From Nitzschia sp. DOCU1 (lineage: Eukaryota > Bacillariophyta > Bacillariophyceae > Bacillariales > Bacillariaceae): a stretch of DNA of 64,000 bases. Made by a program: the position numbers and the translations under genes. Each line of letters begins with the position of its first letter. The stretch's first letter is position 1. The DNA is taken from the NCBI GenBank assembly GCA_951394045.1, contig OX595997.1:1736001-1800000 (forward strand), given 5' to 3'. Below, in pieces: positions 53,379-63,659 of this stretch. The notes beneath the pieces are model-generated. The model had not been told where the DNA came from, searched no databases, and saw only the letters and a program-made list of their open reading frames with translations.

Positions 53379-55129
53379 ATTGCAGCTTCAGTTTTGTTTT
53401 GCTTTGGCAAATAAAAAGTTATGAGACTGTCCGGATGTTAGAAAGAAAGAGGCTTTGCAGTCGTCTCTCTCTCGCAGAAAAAATGAGCCTAGCCTCTGGT
53501 GTCAGAAGGAAATGAGTTTACGTTTACCAAATTTTGACCCGGATACTGTCGTCATTACATCTTTCCGTCTCGGCATTATGATGACGTTCCTTTCCGATTC
53601 TCTTAAGGAGTTTGAGTCTCGGGTTGTTGCTCTGCGCCAACACCTATTTACTTTTAAATATGCCTGCAAGCTCAGATAGAGGGCGCGGAAATCACGTATA
53701 CCTTTCGAATCCGGTACTCGTTCAATAAGCCCCAGAAGAAGCGCCAGCCAACTGCAACCAATCGCAATATGTGATATGATGCGTCAGCTTTCCATTTCTT
53801 GTGGTTTCCTTCCATTTCTTGGTTTCCTTCCGACCTTTTCCCCAAATTCCTTCAACGAAATAATCCAACCAATGAAAAGGGGTAATCGGGCAATCCTTTC
53901 CTGACAAAAGGCGGTTTCTGATCGTGTTGGACCAGAAAAGATACGGTCGGTGGGAAAAGGCTGACAAGGCTACGATGGTCGTAATGGTGCTGATGTGACG
54001 AGCCGATTGATGATCTCCTATACGAGGTGCGATTATGGCGATCACCGCCCAGCCACAAGCAACAACCTGCAGAACTTTCAACGCCACTAGCTGCTTCTGG
54101 TCAACGCAGCAAGTCCTTCCAGCACCTTGGTTCCGCGAGAAAGACTACCAGCATTTGCCAATCGACGCTATTCTATTACTGTTCTTGCACATGATTCTGC
54201 TTCGTCCCAGCAGCCACACTCCTTCTTTGTCGATTCTCATTCTTGTACGAAGCAAAAGGGGCACGACGACGATCCGAATGATGGATGATGTAGGGGGTGG
54301 ACGTCGCGCATGCCAAGACTGCGAGTGCTACTGTTATAGCACTAATTCTACGCATTTTGGCTCCCGCCACTCATTCTTGTTTGAACGAAGCCGCTACGAT
54401 GACGAGCATGATGGATACAGGTGGACGAAAGGGGTGCGAGGGAAAGTGTAACAGCATGCCATTCTACGCATTTTTGGATCCTGCTGCCACAAGAATGGCA
54501 CTACGGCCAGCGATAGTACTACTGACAGCGGTTCTGAGCACCCCCCACAGCCGCTCTACTCCTACGGTGAGATCTCCACGGAGGAGCAAACTGCTGGTAA
54601 GCAGAGACAGGACGGGGGTGACGATGACTTAAACAACAACAACCATCGACTTCTATTCGTCGTGCTACTTCCTAGCATTACGTACCACTACCAGTACAAG
54701 TCGTGGTGGTGTTTTGAATGAGTGAGCGGAGGAGAATGCTAAAAGTGGAGATACGGTATAGTAGTTCCAGGGCTTCAAGGGTTTTGTGATACGGTACGGC
54801 GGAATCATCCGTTTAGTCTTCTTCTTCTTCTTGATCCAACAAGATATCCAAAACTTGGTCAAGGATTTGAATAATCCTCTGAGCGGAAGAAGAGGAACAA
54901 GAAGGTGATTCACTTCTTGGCAGCAGCGATTTGAGTAGCAAGACCTAGAAGCGAAGTATCTAGGGCCGGAAAGATGACGTTGTTGTACGAAGTGTTCTAA
55001 ACATTCCTATGAAATCGTTTCACCCGGCATTCGAGGCAGCCCTTGCCTACACTATTGTTCACATTCGCCCATGGGAGGATTCGTAAGTTTCAATCCAGGT
55101 ACCAAAAGATGATCGGCTGGAACCATTGA
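53379..55129. other. Intergenic
   Basis: Upstream region of the SLC4 gene and 3' flank of the next. Near-duplicate CCATTTCTTG(T)GGTTTCCTTCC occurs at about 53791-53829. No gene supported. Confidence 0.45.
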
Positions 55130-55876
55130 TCAGCAGGACAAGCGTCGGCAGTAAATGCGTGTGCTACTCTGGTAACTCAGAATCGCTTGTTCGTCTTCTC
55201 TACCTCTGGACTCAGCTTCCTTGGCATCTGCGAATGTCGAAAGCCGGTAAGCCTGAGCCATCAATTCATCGTCCCAGTGCCCTCGGTCATGCAACATATC
55301 CTGTGCATCCAATACCGAGTCCCACGCTTCAATTCGCTTCTTCTGGATCGCTTCGCGATCCATCATCTTTTCGAGGCCTCGCAAACAGTACTTGCGGGTG
55401 CCAAGTCCAGTCTGGCCGCGTTCAACCTTATTCACCAAATCCCAGGAGTTACGACGAATCTTCTCGTACTCGTCACTTTGAAACCACAACTCATCTGGCC
55501 TATCCGTCATGTTCCCAAGCCCTTCGACTCTCTTCACCTTGACGACTTCATCAAACTTGATGGAACTGCGCCTTCTCACGGGTGCCGACTGTCCGGGCAA
55601 GTAGACAACGACATCTTCTCCCATATGGATAGACGCGCGACGACGTTGAGTACTTTCAACCCCCTGCTTGAGAGAACTTCTTCGGGGAGTTCGGTGTGGT
55701 GCAGAACATCTTCGTGGTATTCGATGCGGGGATTCCAAAACTTTCAAAAAGGAAGCACGGTCAAACGCACGGTCCGCCCCAACGCCACGAACGTCTGGGG
55801 TGGCATCTTCGTAGCCGTAGATCTCAGCAGTGCTTACATCCGGGCTGTCAGACTTTGACTTAACTTCTGCTACCAT
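55130..55876 (-). CDS. WFQxDEY-family protein A, 248 aa
   Basis: ATG at 55876; the frame is open 13 codons further, but only from TTG. Ordered motifs shared with protein B at 56.7 kb: YGYEDATPD near the N-terminus, RRSSLKQG, RRRASIHMGEDVVVYLPGQ, VRRRSSIKFDEVVKV, ELWFQSDEYEKIRR, KYCLRGLE, EAWDSVLDAQ and a Tyr/Ser-containing tail. The repeated RRxS(I/S) sites look like basophilic-kinase phosphorylation motifs. No transmembrane segment or enzyme signature. I recall similar proteins as a diatom family of unknown function, but cannot name it. It forms a divergent (head-to-head) pair with protein B. Confidence 0.75.
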   Translation of the reverse strand: MVAEVKSKSDSPDVSTAEIYGYEDATPDVRGVGADRAFDRASFLKVLESPHRIPRRCSAPHRTPRRSSLKQGVESTQRRRASIHMGEDVVVYLPGQSAPVRRRSSIKFDEVVKVKRVEGLGNMTDRPDELWFQSDEYEKIRRNSWDLVNKVERGQTGLGTRKYCLRGLEKMMDREAIQKKRIEAWDSVLDAQDMLHDRGHWDDELMAQAYRLSTFADAKEAESRGREDEQAILSYQSSTRIYCRRLSC

Positions 55877-56664
55877 GTTGAAAGATATTGAAATTGAAAA
55901 GAAAAATATGAACAAGAACTCCTTGTATTACTAGAAGAGACGGCGAAGCGCGTTCTTGAATTTGCAGGTCGACGGCGGCAATTCTTGAAGATTCGTCAGC
56001 ATGCAATGTTATGAGGAGCTCTGTTTTGTGTTCGTCCAATCCCGAATGCAGAAGGCAGCAGAGAGGCGACAGTTTCTCTGAATTTACGCCTATCATGGAA
56101 GATTCGATTATTCATTTGGACCCTGAAGCCCGTTAAGTGGAGTGAAGGGGCCCCATTTCATCGGGAATGTCGGAAGCGAACAACACCAAATCCGCCAGAA
56201 GAAAGAGTACAAAGTGGTGCAGTCATTGTCTGAATTTACGGCCTATCATGGAAGATTCGCGTTATCAATAAATTTGGGGCGTTTAAACCCAGAAGCCCGT
56301 TAAGTGGAGTGAAGGCGCCCCATCTCATTTCATTTAGGAACTCTATGCCTCCATGAACAATGGAGGAACAATCACTCCGGCATCTTGCGCAGTGAAGTCT
56401 ATCAACGCCAAATTCGTTCCATCCTGGTGATCGTGAATCTCGTCCATCTGCGATTGTAGAGCAATAAAATAGTCGATAGACGGAAAGTGAGGTCGTTCCA
56501 CGAGGTTGTGGTGCTCATTGCTCATCACCGCCATTACTGAGGAGGACTTTCCTAGTTGCCTTTTCTACTTTCACATCATATGATTGTTCAAAGGAGGGTT
56601 TACAACGCTCCGAATCAACACTTGCTCCAGAACAAGGCGAGCTAACCTAAGATCAATCAGAGTC
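55877..56664. promoter_or_regulatory. Shared upstream region of the paralogue pair, with a duplicated segment
   Basis: About 790 bp between divergent starts. It holds two copies of a segment at about 56070-56165 and 56222-56330 sharing TCTGAATTTACG, CCTATCATGGAAGATTCG and AGAAGCCCGTTAAGTGGAGTGAAGG-like blocks. A 63-codon minus-strand ORF at 56343-56534 (ATG, no family) also lies here. Confidence 0.5.
56343..56534 (-). CDS. Small ORF, 63 aa, doubtful
   Basis: ATG to stop, reading MAVMSNEHHNLVERPHF... with an acidic middle (DEIHDHQD). Balanced composition, but no homology or context support; it sits in the promoter region of the paralogue pair. Confidence 0.2.
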   Translation of the reverse strand: MAVMSNEHHNLVERPHFPSIDYFIALQSQMDEIHDHQDGTNLALIDFTAQDAGVIVPPLFMEA

Positions 56665-57504
56665 ATGTGTCACTCTAATGATGATGCTCCTTCCGATGAG
56701 CTTCGACATTACGGCTATCATGACGAACCGATCGACGTTATCATTGCATCAAACAGCGACAAGTACGGTTATGGAGAGGCAGCCCCTGACATTGCGTCTA
56801 AGTACGGTTACGAAGAAGCAGCACCTGACTTCTACAAATACGGTTACGGGGAAGAGGACGCTTGTTATGACGGGTCACATCATGCTCGGCGTCGTCGACA
56901 AGACAGTAGGTCTAGCTTGAAGCGCGAGGGGGCTCCACGCCGCGCTTCAATCAGCTATACTGGGGAAATCGAGAATATCCTTCCCGGAAGTCGTGGTCAA
57001 CCAGTTCGCCGACGGACTTCCATAAGTTTTGATGATAGTCACAATTCTGTGATAGAGGTGCGACCTGCCTTGGAACTCGTAAAGAGTCCAAAGAAACTCT
57101 GGTTTCAAGCGGATGAATACGGATTGATCCGTGAACGGGCGCGCATACTTGCGGACTTGGCAGGCAACCCGGTGAAAGACGAACGGTGTCTCATCATGGG
57201 CAAGAAAGCGAGAAAGAAGAAAAAGAAGTTTTGCGTTCGAGGCCTTGAGTCTCAGATAAACTCGGCCTACATCGACAGCGAACAAAATCTGGCCTGGGAG
57301 AGTGTCTTCTCGGAGCAGTACTATCAAAGGAAGCATGGGGGATACGATGAGGACGCCTTGGCCAAAAATTATGAGACAGCTTCCCTGCCAAGTCTGGCCA
57401 GGGCCATTGCTCGAGCGCGAGGGGATTTTGAAGCGGCGGAGAAGCACACACGTGGCATGCTTCGAGCAGGTAACGGGAGGCGCCGACATTCTTTGCTGGC
57501 TTGA
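56665..57504 (+). CDS. WFQxDEY-family protein B, 279 aa
   Basis: ATG at 56665 chosen; the open frame from 56584 begins with TTG. Close to the N-terminus is a three-fold repeat (KYGYGEAAPD, KYGYEEAAPD, KYGYGEEDA) that corresponds to a single IYGYEDATPD in protein A. Shared core: RSSLKREG, PRRASISYTGEIENILPG, VRRRTSISFDD, KLWFQADEYGLIRERA, KKKKKFCVRGLES, LAWESVFSEQYY and GGYDEDALAKNYETAS. A Lys-rich insert (KKARKKKKK) could be a nuclear signal. Function unknown. Confidence 0.75.
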   Translation: MCHSNDDAPSDELRHYGYHDEPIDVIIASNSDKYGYGEAAPDIASKYGYEEAAPDFYKYGYGEEDACYDGSHHARRRRQDSRSSLKREGAPRRASISYTGEIENILPGSRGQPVRRRTSISFDDSHNSVIEVRPALELVKSPKKLWFQADEYGLIRERARILADLAGNPVKDERCLIMGKKARKKKKKFCVRGLESQINSAYIDSEQNLAWESVFSEQYYQRKHGGYDEDALAKNYETASLPSLARAIARARGDFEAAEKHTRGMLRAGNGRRRHSLLA

Positions 57505-59253
57505 ATTTTTATGCCTTTAGTCGCTTGGGCATTTTTGTAACATAGATCTAGTTTTGACTCAGACATGCTGCTCGATCTCTGGAGACATCGTAGAAGAAGG
57601 TCATATGTAGCATTGTTTGTAAAGTAGAAAGGTAACAACTGCAGGAGTTGCTTCAGAATCAACAACATTCCTCATCCAGTCGCGCCTTGTTTGTCAATCG
57701 AACCGCCGGGCAGCTTGAGGACCACCCTGTTCGTTGGAAGATGCCACGGTGCGGGTCTCTTTCCTGAATCACGGTACCCAGAAGAATTGCATGAAATGGC
57801 CCACGGTCCAATCCAACGACAATCGGAATAGAACCGCCAGAAAACGAAAGATTGGTGCGTGCAATGCATATATCAACGAAAGAGCAAGGCCTTGCAGCAC
57901 TGCACGATGATGTTCATAATCAGGAGCCTCTGAATGGTGACAGTATAAGGGAAGGGATGGATCCCATCATAATAACCGATACAGGAAGGTATCTTCTCTG
58001 AAACAATAATCCCTGGCAAGGTATCCTCAGTGCAAGATCGTCGTCGGGATTGGAAATAATGCGGCCCCGCTCCAATCAGCTTTGCAGACGACGAGTTCTT
58101 TGCTGCCGGTTGTTTCACGCCAGCTTTGCCATACAATCGGTATATTCTTATTACGGTAGGTGGTGCCAACACCGTATCCAAGCACATGCAAGCTACCAAG
58201 ATCATACCGCAACGACCCACCCAAACCTGCCTATTACTACCGGTAGTAGAGGCGAAACCGAAGAGGAGAAAGATACGTTTTCCGACTGGCTCGAATGTAC
58301 TAACAAAAGATATCTACACGTGGAGATTCATTGGTGGATTCTTCATATCGAAAAGCTTGACGGGTGAAGGACGGTTTTGTTCAAGGTGGTCACATCCATC
58401 CACCCGTCATGCGTGGCGAAGACCCATTGGTTCGGTTTCGACACGCCATACTGTAAGTACCGGTAGTTCGGGGGGCTGTTCCTCCCCACGTCAATAAGTG
58501 TTGATTTGCACCCAGAACGCAGGCGAAGACCAAATCCGCATCTTTGGACTGATATGTTTGAACTTGCAACTCCGACACCGTAGAAAAGTTATTACACAAA
58601 AATCTAATAACTCTCCTAAACAACCATCCTTGTGGCAGCAATAGAAATATTGAATGGTCGCAACATCCCATCTACCGGTACTTTGATACGATACTTAGAG
58701 GTCATTCATCCTGTCGTCCTTGAAGGAAGAAACAATGTGTGATTGCTACTACCGGTAGAACGCAACCACACCACTGCGTTCTCTTTCCGCCCAGTTTCTT
58801 TTCTTCCGTAAGACAAAGATAAACGTCAGAAGAAGATTTCGCGCATTTGTCTACCGGTACTCGCCGGGTAACATCTACCGGTAGAGGCAGGTGGTCTTGA
58901 CATTAACAAAGCAGCAACGCTCCCCAACAAGGTATAAAAGACCACGACGACGCGTTTGTAAGCATTCGGCCCCAGGGGGCAATATCGCATGTATCATACA
59001 GAAATGGACCCAAAAGCGAACCTTTTCACTGGGAACTTTTGTCAGGCATATTCTCTCTTCTGAACTTCTTTCTTGCATGCGACCACGGCGTTCGCAACCT
59101 CTTATCATGGCGGCCCCCAAAACAAGCTAATAGTGCTTGCGTACGCCTCGACAAGACCATCTACCTACCGGTAGTTTTGGCATCTCACAATAAAATCGCG
59201 CCGCTTCTCTTTTCCTAGCTCCAGAAAGCTTTTGCTTGTTACCCCCCAAGAAC
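57505..59253. other. Intergenic, dense in TACCGGTA palindromes
   Basis: Seven TACCGGTA sites lie between 58237 and 59174. A segment at 58254-58375 is a diverged copy of 61430-61551. No gene supported. Confidence 0.5.
58237..59174. repeat. Cluster of CTACCGGTAG-type palindromes
   Basis: TACCGGTA at 58238, 58458, 58673, 58750, 58852, 58876 and 59166, mostly extended to CTACCGGTAG. At least nine more sites are scattered elsewhere in the window (3089, 9610, 21799, 23164, 27765, 28008, 41588, 41857, 43600, 43960), none within the coding regions called here. Confidence 0.85.
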
Positions 59254-60351
59254 ATGACGACGAGAAGAACCGAAGACCAAGCATTGCCGAAAGTCGCCAC
59301 CCCGTCCAGAGGAGAGGCAACCGGTGCTGAGGACTCTCAGGGCGATCGAGGGAATCTCAGAAGAAGTGAAGTGGGTGTGTTCGAGCGTGAAGTGCGGGTT
59401 GTCGTCAAAGACGAATCCCAACCGGCTCCAGTGAAGCCTTCCGTGGTGCTGCTGGCACAAGAAACAAGCACTCAGCCTGGTGTATCAGAAGAAAACGAAG
59501 ATGCATCCGTGGTCTCCGAAGATACCTCTGCTTCCAACGGCGGCTCCTTGTTCCCTCCGCTGCCTCCGTTTCTCGAAACGGCAGGAATGAGGGCGGCTTG
59601 TCGTAGAACGTGGGCTCACGGCGAAGACTGTCCAAGAACTATCATCCTCAAACAAGAAGGAGATGAAGACCAGAGCCCACCAAGAAGACTGCAATCCTCG
59701 CCCCCGACGCCGGTAGTTTCCAGTGCTCCGGCGGCACCATCGACGTTACTCCAAGCCACCATCTCCGACCCGGAGAATCGTCAGTCTTCAAGTCCTTTTC
59801 CAGTGGTGGTTGCCGACACCACGACAACAACAGCAGCCGATAGTGCTGGACCAGTCCTTGTTACTGCCAGCCTTCCTCGAATAACTGTCTTACTCACTAG
59901 TAGCTTGCAGACTAAATGCAACGCCGTCAAGAAATCTGAAAGGATTTTGCTCGCGCCAAAGAACGCTCTCGGGAAAATGGGGGTCGATCTTCCGGCTGGC
60001 TGCGGCTTGAAGGCTTCACCTTCATTCTTTCGTGGAGGCCACAGCACTAGTACCGCGAGGCAGCCATACTCCGGAGCATCAAAGAAACCAAAAAGAGATC
60101 TCGCTTTTGGTTGCTCCCCAATGCACATGGGAGGAGACAATCCCTTGGGTAGCTGGTCGTCGTCGCCCGTCTTGCGAGAGTACTCACAAGGTTCTCCCAC
60201 CAAAACTTGGCCCAGTACTACTTGGAATAGAACCCAAGCTGGTACTGCTGGCAGAGAAGAACGAAGGAAAGTCCTCATCCGAGTCCTCAATGAGGCTCTT
60301 GCGATGGCCGCCGATCTCTTGGAAAGAGAAGATCCAGACATTGAAATGTAA
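59254..60351 (+). CDS. Hypothetical protein, 365 aa
   Basis: The first ATG is 59254. Long disordered, Thr/Ser/Pro/Glu-rich regions dominate. Three pieces look more ordered: GMRAACRRTWAHGEDCPRTI (about residue 110), VLVTASLPRITVLLTSSL followed by a Lys/Cys stretch, and a C-terminal amphipathic helix REERRKVLIRVLNEALAMAA ending in DLLEREDPDIEM. No family recognised. The TACCGGTA-rich region lies directly upstream. Confidence 0.55.
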   Translation: MTTRRTEDQALPKVATPSRGEATGAEDSQGDRGNLRRSEVGVFEREVRVVVKDESQPAPVKPSVVLLAQETSTQPGVSEENEDASVVSEDTSASNGGSLFPPLPPFLETAGMRAACRRTWAHGEDCPRTIILKQEGDEDQSPPRRLQSSPPTPVVSSAPAAPSTLLQATISDPENRQSSSPFPVVVADTTTTTAADSAGPVLVTASLPRITVLLTSSLQTKCNAVKKSERILLAPKNALGKMGVDLPAGCGLKASPSFFRGGHSTSTARQPYSGASKKPKRDLAFGCSPMHMGGDNPLGSWSSSPVLREYSQGSPTKTWPSTTWNRTQAGTAGREERRKVLIRVLNEALAMAADLLEREDPDIEM

Positions 60352-61653
60352 AACCCCAGAACCCGTCTTCATCCAATAGAGGGCAAGACCTCAAGCTACT
60401 GCAGAGTCAATCAAGGTCACATTTGCTGCGTATCCATGCGCTTGTTCTGCACCGATTGCTGTTATTACTGTCCCTCTTGTTTCTGTGAAACTGTCACCGC
60501 GCCGCCTCTCGACATTATCCGGGCGGATTGGCTGCTAGGTAGTAGCACCTCCAATTAATAAACAAAACGGCCCCATACGAAATGTAAGCCAACGGAATAT
60601 CACATATCGCTGGATAAGCATCAATGCAGCAAATCAGATGCTAGCCGCCAGCTTGCGTCCGACATGGAAAATTGTTTGTAAATCATACCATTTTGCATTT
60701 CAACCCCTCCCGCGGAAGCATCACGAAAAAGCAAAGAGTAGGATGAATCCAGTAGCCTTGTAGGTGAACAAGAAAGGTGGTACCTGGAGGAGAAGCTTGG
60801 AAAGCACAGCGGCAAGCTTCGGAGGGGGTCGGTTCTTCCAGCGAGGAAGCTTCGACAAAGAGCATCCACGAGTTTCCGCGTCCAGTCACGCCATTGAAGC
60901 GAAGGTCGGCTTTACCATCGTCGTCGTTCTTGGAATATCACGTGTTGGGTTGTCATCCCTGTGTCATGGTAGCCAGAAGAAGAACGGCATGGTTCATTCA
61001 TGAACGATTCGGAAGAGCGATGGCCGTGGCGCAAATTGTACGTGCAAGGGGGCACTCTGCAGCGATGGCACCCTCGATCGGCAGCCAATCAAGGATGAAA
61101 GTAGAAGAGAAGGAACGGAGCCCGTCGTCTTTTTTTAATCCATCAAGGAGTCGTGGTCGAAACAACAAAACTGTAGTCGATATCAGCGGGTCGTTCTTCT
61201 TCGATATGGATGAAGAACAACGAGGAGTGGATCAAGTCGTCCACGGGAGTAAAAACGTGGGCCCATTCGATCCCGCTTTGCCCATGGCATCTTTGCCGCC
61301 GGTTGTACCGAGCCACCGTTCGATGGATAGAGGTTTGTTGTAATGAAACGTAATGCGAGACTCCCATATCCCAAAGAATTTGCAATCTGCCAAAAGATCG
61401 TGATGTGCGTCGACTCTCGAGAAGGACCGAAACCTCGCTCTACTGAGGAAAAGATTCGTTTCCGACCGGCTCGAATGTAGAAACCGGAATGCCTACACGT
61501 GGAATATCCTAGTGGATTCATGCATCGCCAAAAGGCCCGACGGATGGACGTTAATTCCCCGTGATAGTCGCCAAGATTAGGGACTCAGGCGGGACTGGAA
61601 ATGCCCGCGATATAAAGTAAGGTCACAATTTTGTTTCGTCCAATGTTTGAATC
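60352..61653. other. Intergenic with one open plus-strand frame
   Basis: A frame at 60777-61343 (from GTG; first strong ATG 60966) encodes a basic, Ser-rich product, with no family or context support and overlapping minus-strand frames. A diverged copy of 58254-58375 lies at 61430-61551. Confidence 0.4.
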
Positions 61654-62200
61654 ATCATCCATCGTATCGTGTGTTTGTGCTTGAATCGTCCGCCACTCCT
61701 TGCTAGATTTAATGGTTTATCAGACCCAAAGTCTCCATACAGCCTGGGAAGGCTACGACAATATCTGTTTCTCCATAAAGATGATGAGGAGATTCGGCGC
61801 AAAGAGGCAAAAAGGAAAGCCCATGGTCGTCGTTTCGTGTTTTGCATCCGACGCGGCAAAACTGGCGATCATGCTGCCATGCTCGCATACGGGCTGGTAT
61901 GCGCGCGCCAACTAGGTGGACGCACCTAAATATAAACCCTGCGTTCGGGGGTCAACGGCACGGGTATTTAAGAGAGAAAAATGTGCAATGCACGAAGTAT
62001 ACCCTTTTAAGCAACCTTGTGGAGCGCATCGCCTGATCAGCGATTGTCGTTAGCACATGGTACCTGCGGTCTTGCTCGACAGAATGTGTGACTGAGCAAA
62101 GTGATGTGCCGATTTCACCAATGCTGGAAAAATCCTCCAAAAAGATATCAAAAGGATCTTTCGTTACCGTACCCTCGTACCACGTTCGTCTCTGATCAAC
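61654..62200 (+). mobile_element. Retrotransposon LTR/leader region, copy 1
   Basis: This segment precedes the gag start and is repeated exactly at 63113-63659. It has AAATATAAACCC near 61928 and GGTATTTAAGAG near 61971, plausible TATA boxes for an LTR promoter. I could not find a clear TG...CA LTR edge or primer-binding site, so LTR limits are uncertain. The 86-codon ORF at 61669-61929 is regarded as incidental. Confidence 0.55.
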
Positions 62201-63388
62201 ATGGCTGCTGCTGTTGCTTTTCGTAATTACCTTGAGGCCACCCTTGGTTTTGATGGGACCCAGTCCACGGCTGTCACCGACCAAGGTTTTGATGACCCTG
62301 AGGAGTTTCGCCAACTGACCGATGATGATGTTGATCGTTTGTGTGCTACCATTCGTCGTCCTGGGGGACAGGTTGGTGGCAACCCCAACCCTGGGGTCCT
62401 CATTGGCCAGAACCATGCTTTGCGTTTGAAACAACTTGCCTATTATCTTCGTTATTTGTATGCTGTTGGTCGCCCTTGGAACGCTGCTGCTGCAACTCGT
62501 AACGTTTTGAAAACCTTGTGGCAGTACAAGCTGCAGATTGATGAGGTGATTGCTGCCGGGAATCCCGACTTCCCCGAAAAGTTCACTACTTCCAAGAAAG
62601 CGCGTGAAACTATCGAAAACATGGAAGCGTGGGTCCACTCGTCTTACGGCTTGGAGAGACTTCCGTTGGCTTACCTCGTTCGTACCGTTGCCAATGTTCC
62701 GGATCCCGCAAATGACCCGCTTGGATATGGCCAGCCCTCATTCCACGAGGAGCTCATTCGTCGAGCATCTCACAACGGTGCTGTTTATACAGCCAACAAC
62801 GAGAAACTGTGGCTCATGGTCCGCCATGTTACTCATGGCACCGAGGCGTGGTCTTTCGTGAAAGGCAATGCCTCGACCAAGAATGGTCGGGCCGCTTACC
62901 ATGCCATCAAATCCCAGTATACTGGGGCAAGCCACGTTAATCAAGTGAAATTGGAAGCTGATCGTGTTATCGCTACAACGTTCTGGAATGGTAAAGCACG
63001 CAACTTTACCTGGCAGGGCTTCGTTGCTCGTTTAACTTCTGCCTTCACCGATTTAGCTGACCATGGTGAGGCTAGGAGTGAAAACTCCAAAGTTCGCACT
63101 CTCCTGGATGTTATCATCCATCGTATCGTGTGTTTGTGCTTGAATCGTCCGCCACTCCTTGCTAGATTTAATGGTTTATCAGACCCAAAGTCTCCATACA
63201 GCCTGGGAAGGCTACGACAATATCTGTTTCTCCATAAAGATGATGAGGAGATTCGGCGCAAAGAGGCAAAAAGGAAAGCCCATGGTCGTCGTTTCGTGTT
63301 TTGCATCCGACGCGGCAAAACTGGCGATCATGCTGCCATGCTCGCATACGGGCTGGTATGCGCGCGCCAACTAGGTGGACGCACCTAA
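62201..63388 (+). pseudogene. Copia-type gag, 3'-truncated by the duplication junction
   Basis: ATG at 62201 opens a gag-like protein (MAAAVAFRNYLEATLGFDG). Its later part matches the pattern of diatom Copia (CoDi-type) gag: YTGASHVNQVKLEADRVIAT, FTWQGFVARLTSAFTDL and SENSKVRTLLDVI. At codon about 304 the DNA switches to LTR/leader sequence of copy 2, adding about 90 unrelated residues (IHRIVCLCLNRPPL... to QLGGRT). So this copy lacks the gag zinc knuckle, protease, integrase and RT. It could still make a truncated capsid-like protein. Confidence 0.7.
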
Positions 63389-63659
63389 ATATAAACCCTG
63401 CGTTCGGGGGTCAACGGCACGGGTATTTAAGAGAGAAAAATGTGCAATGCACGAAGTATACCCTTTTAAGCAACCTTGTGGAGCGCATCGCCTGATCAGC
63501 GATTGTCGTTAGCACATGGTACCTGCGGTCTTGCTCGACAGAATGTGTGACTGAGCAAAGTGATGTGCCGATTTCACCAATGCTGGAAAAATCCTCCAAA
63601 AAGATATCAAAAGGATCTTTCGTTACCGTACCCTCGTACCACGTTCGTCTCTGATCAAC
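63113..63659 (+). mobile_element. Retrotransposon LTR/leader region, copy 2
   Basis: Identical to 61654-62200 wherever compared and fused in frame to the end of the truncated gag of copy 1. Confidence 0.6.

Noticed and set aside
61952..62638. 228-codon minus-strand ORF
   Set aside because: Antisense to leader and gag; no family resemblance, while the plus strand encodes gag.
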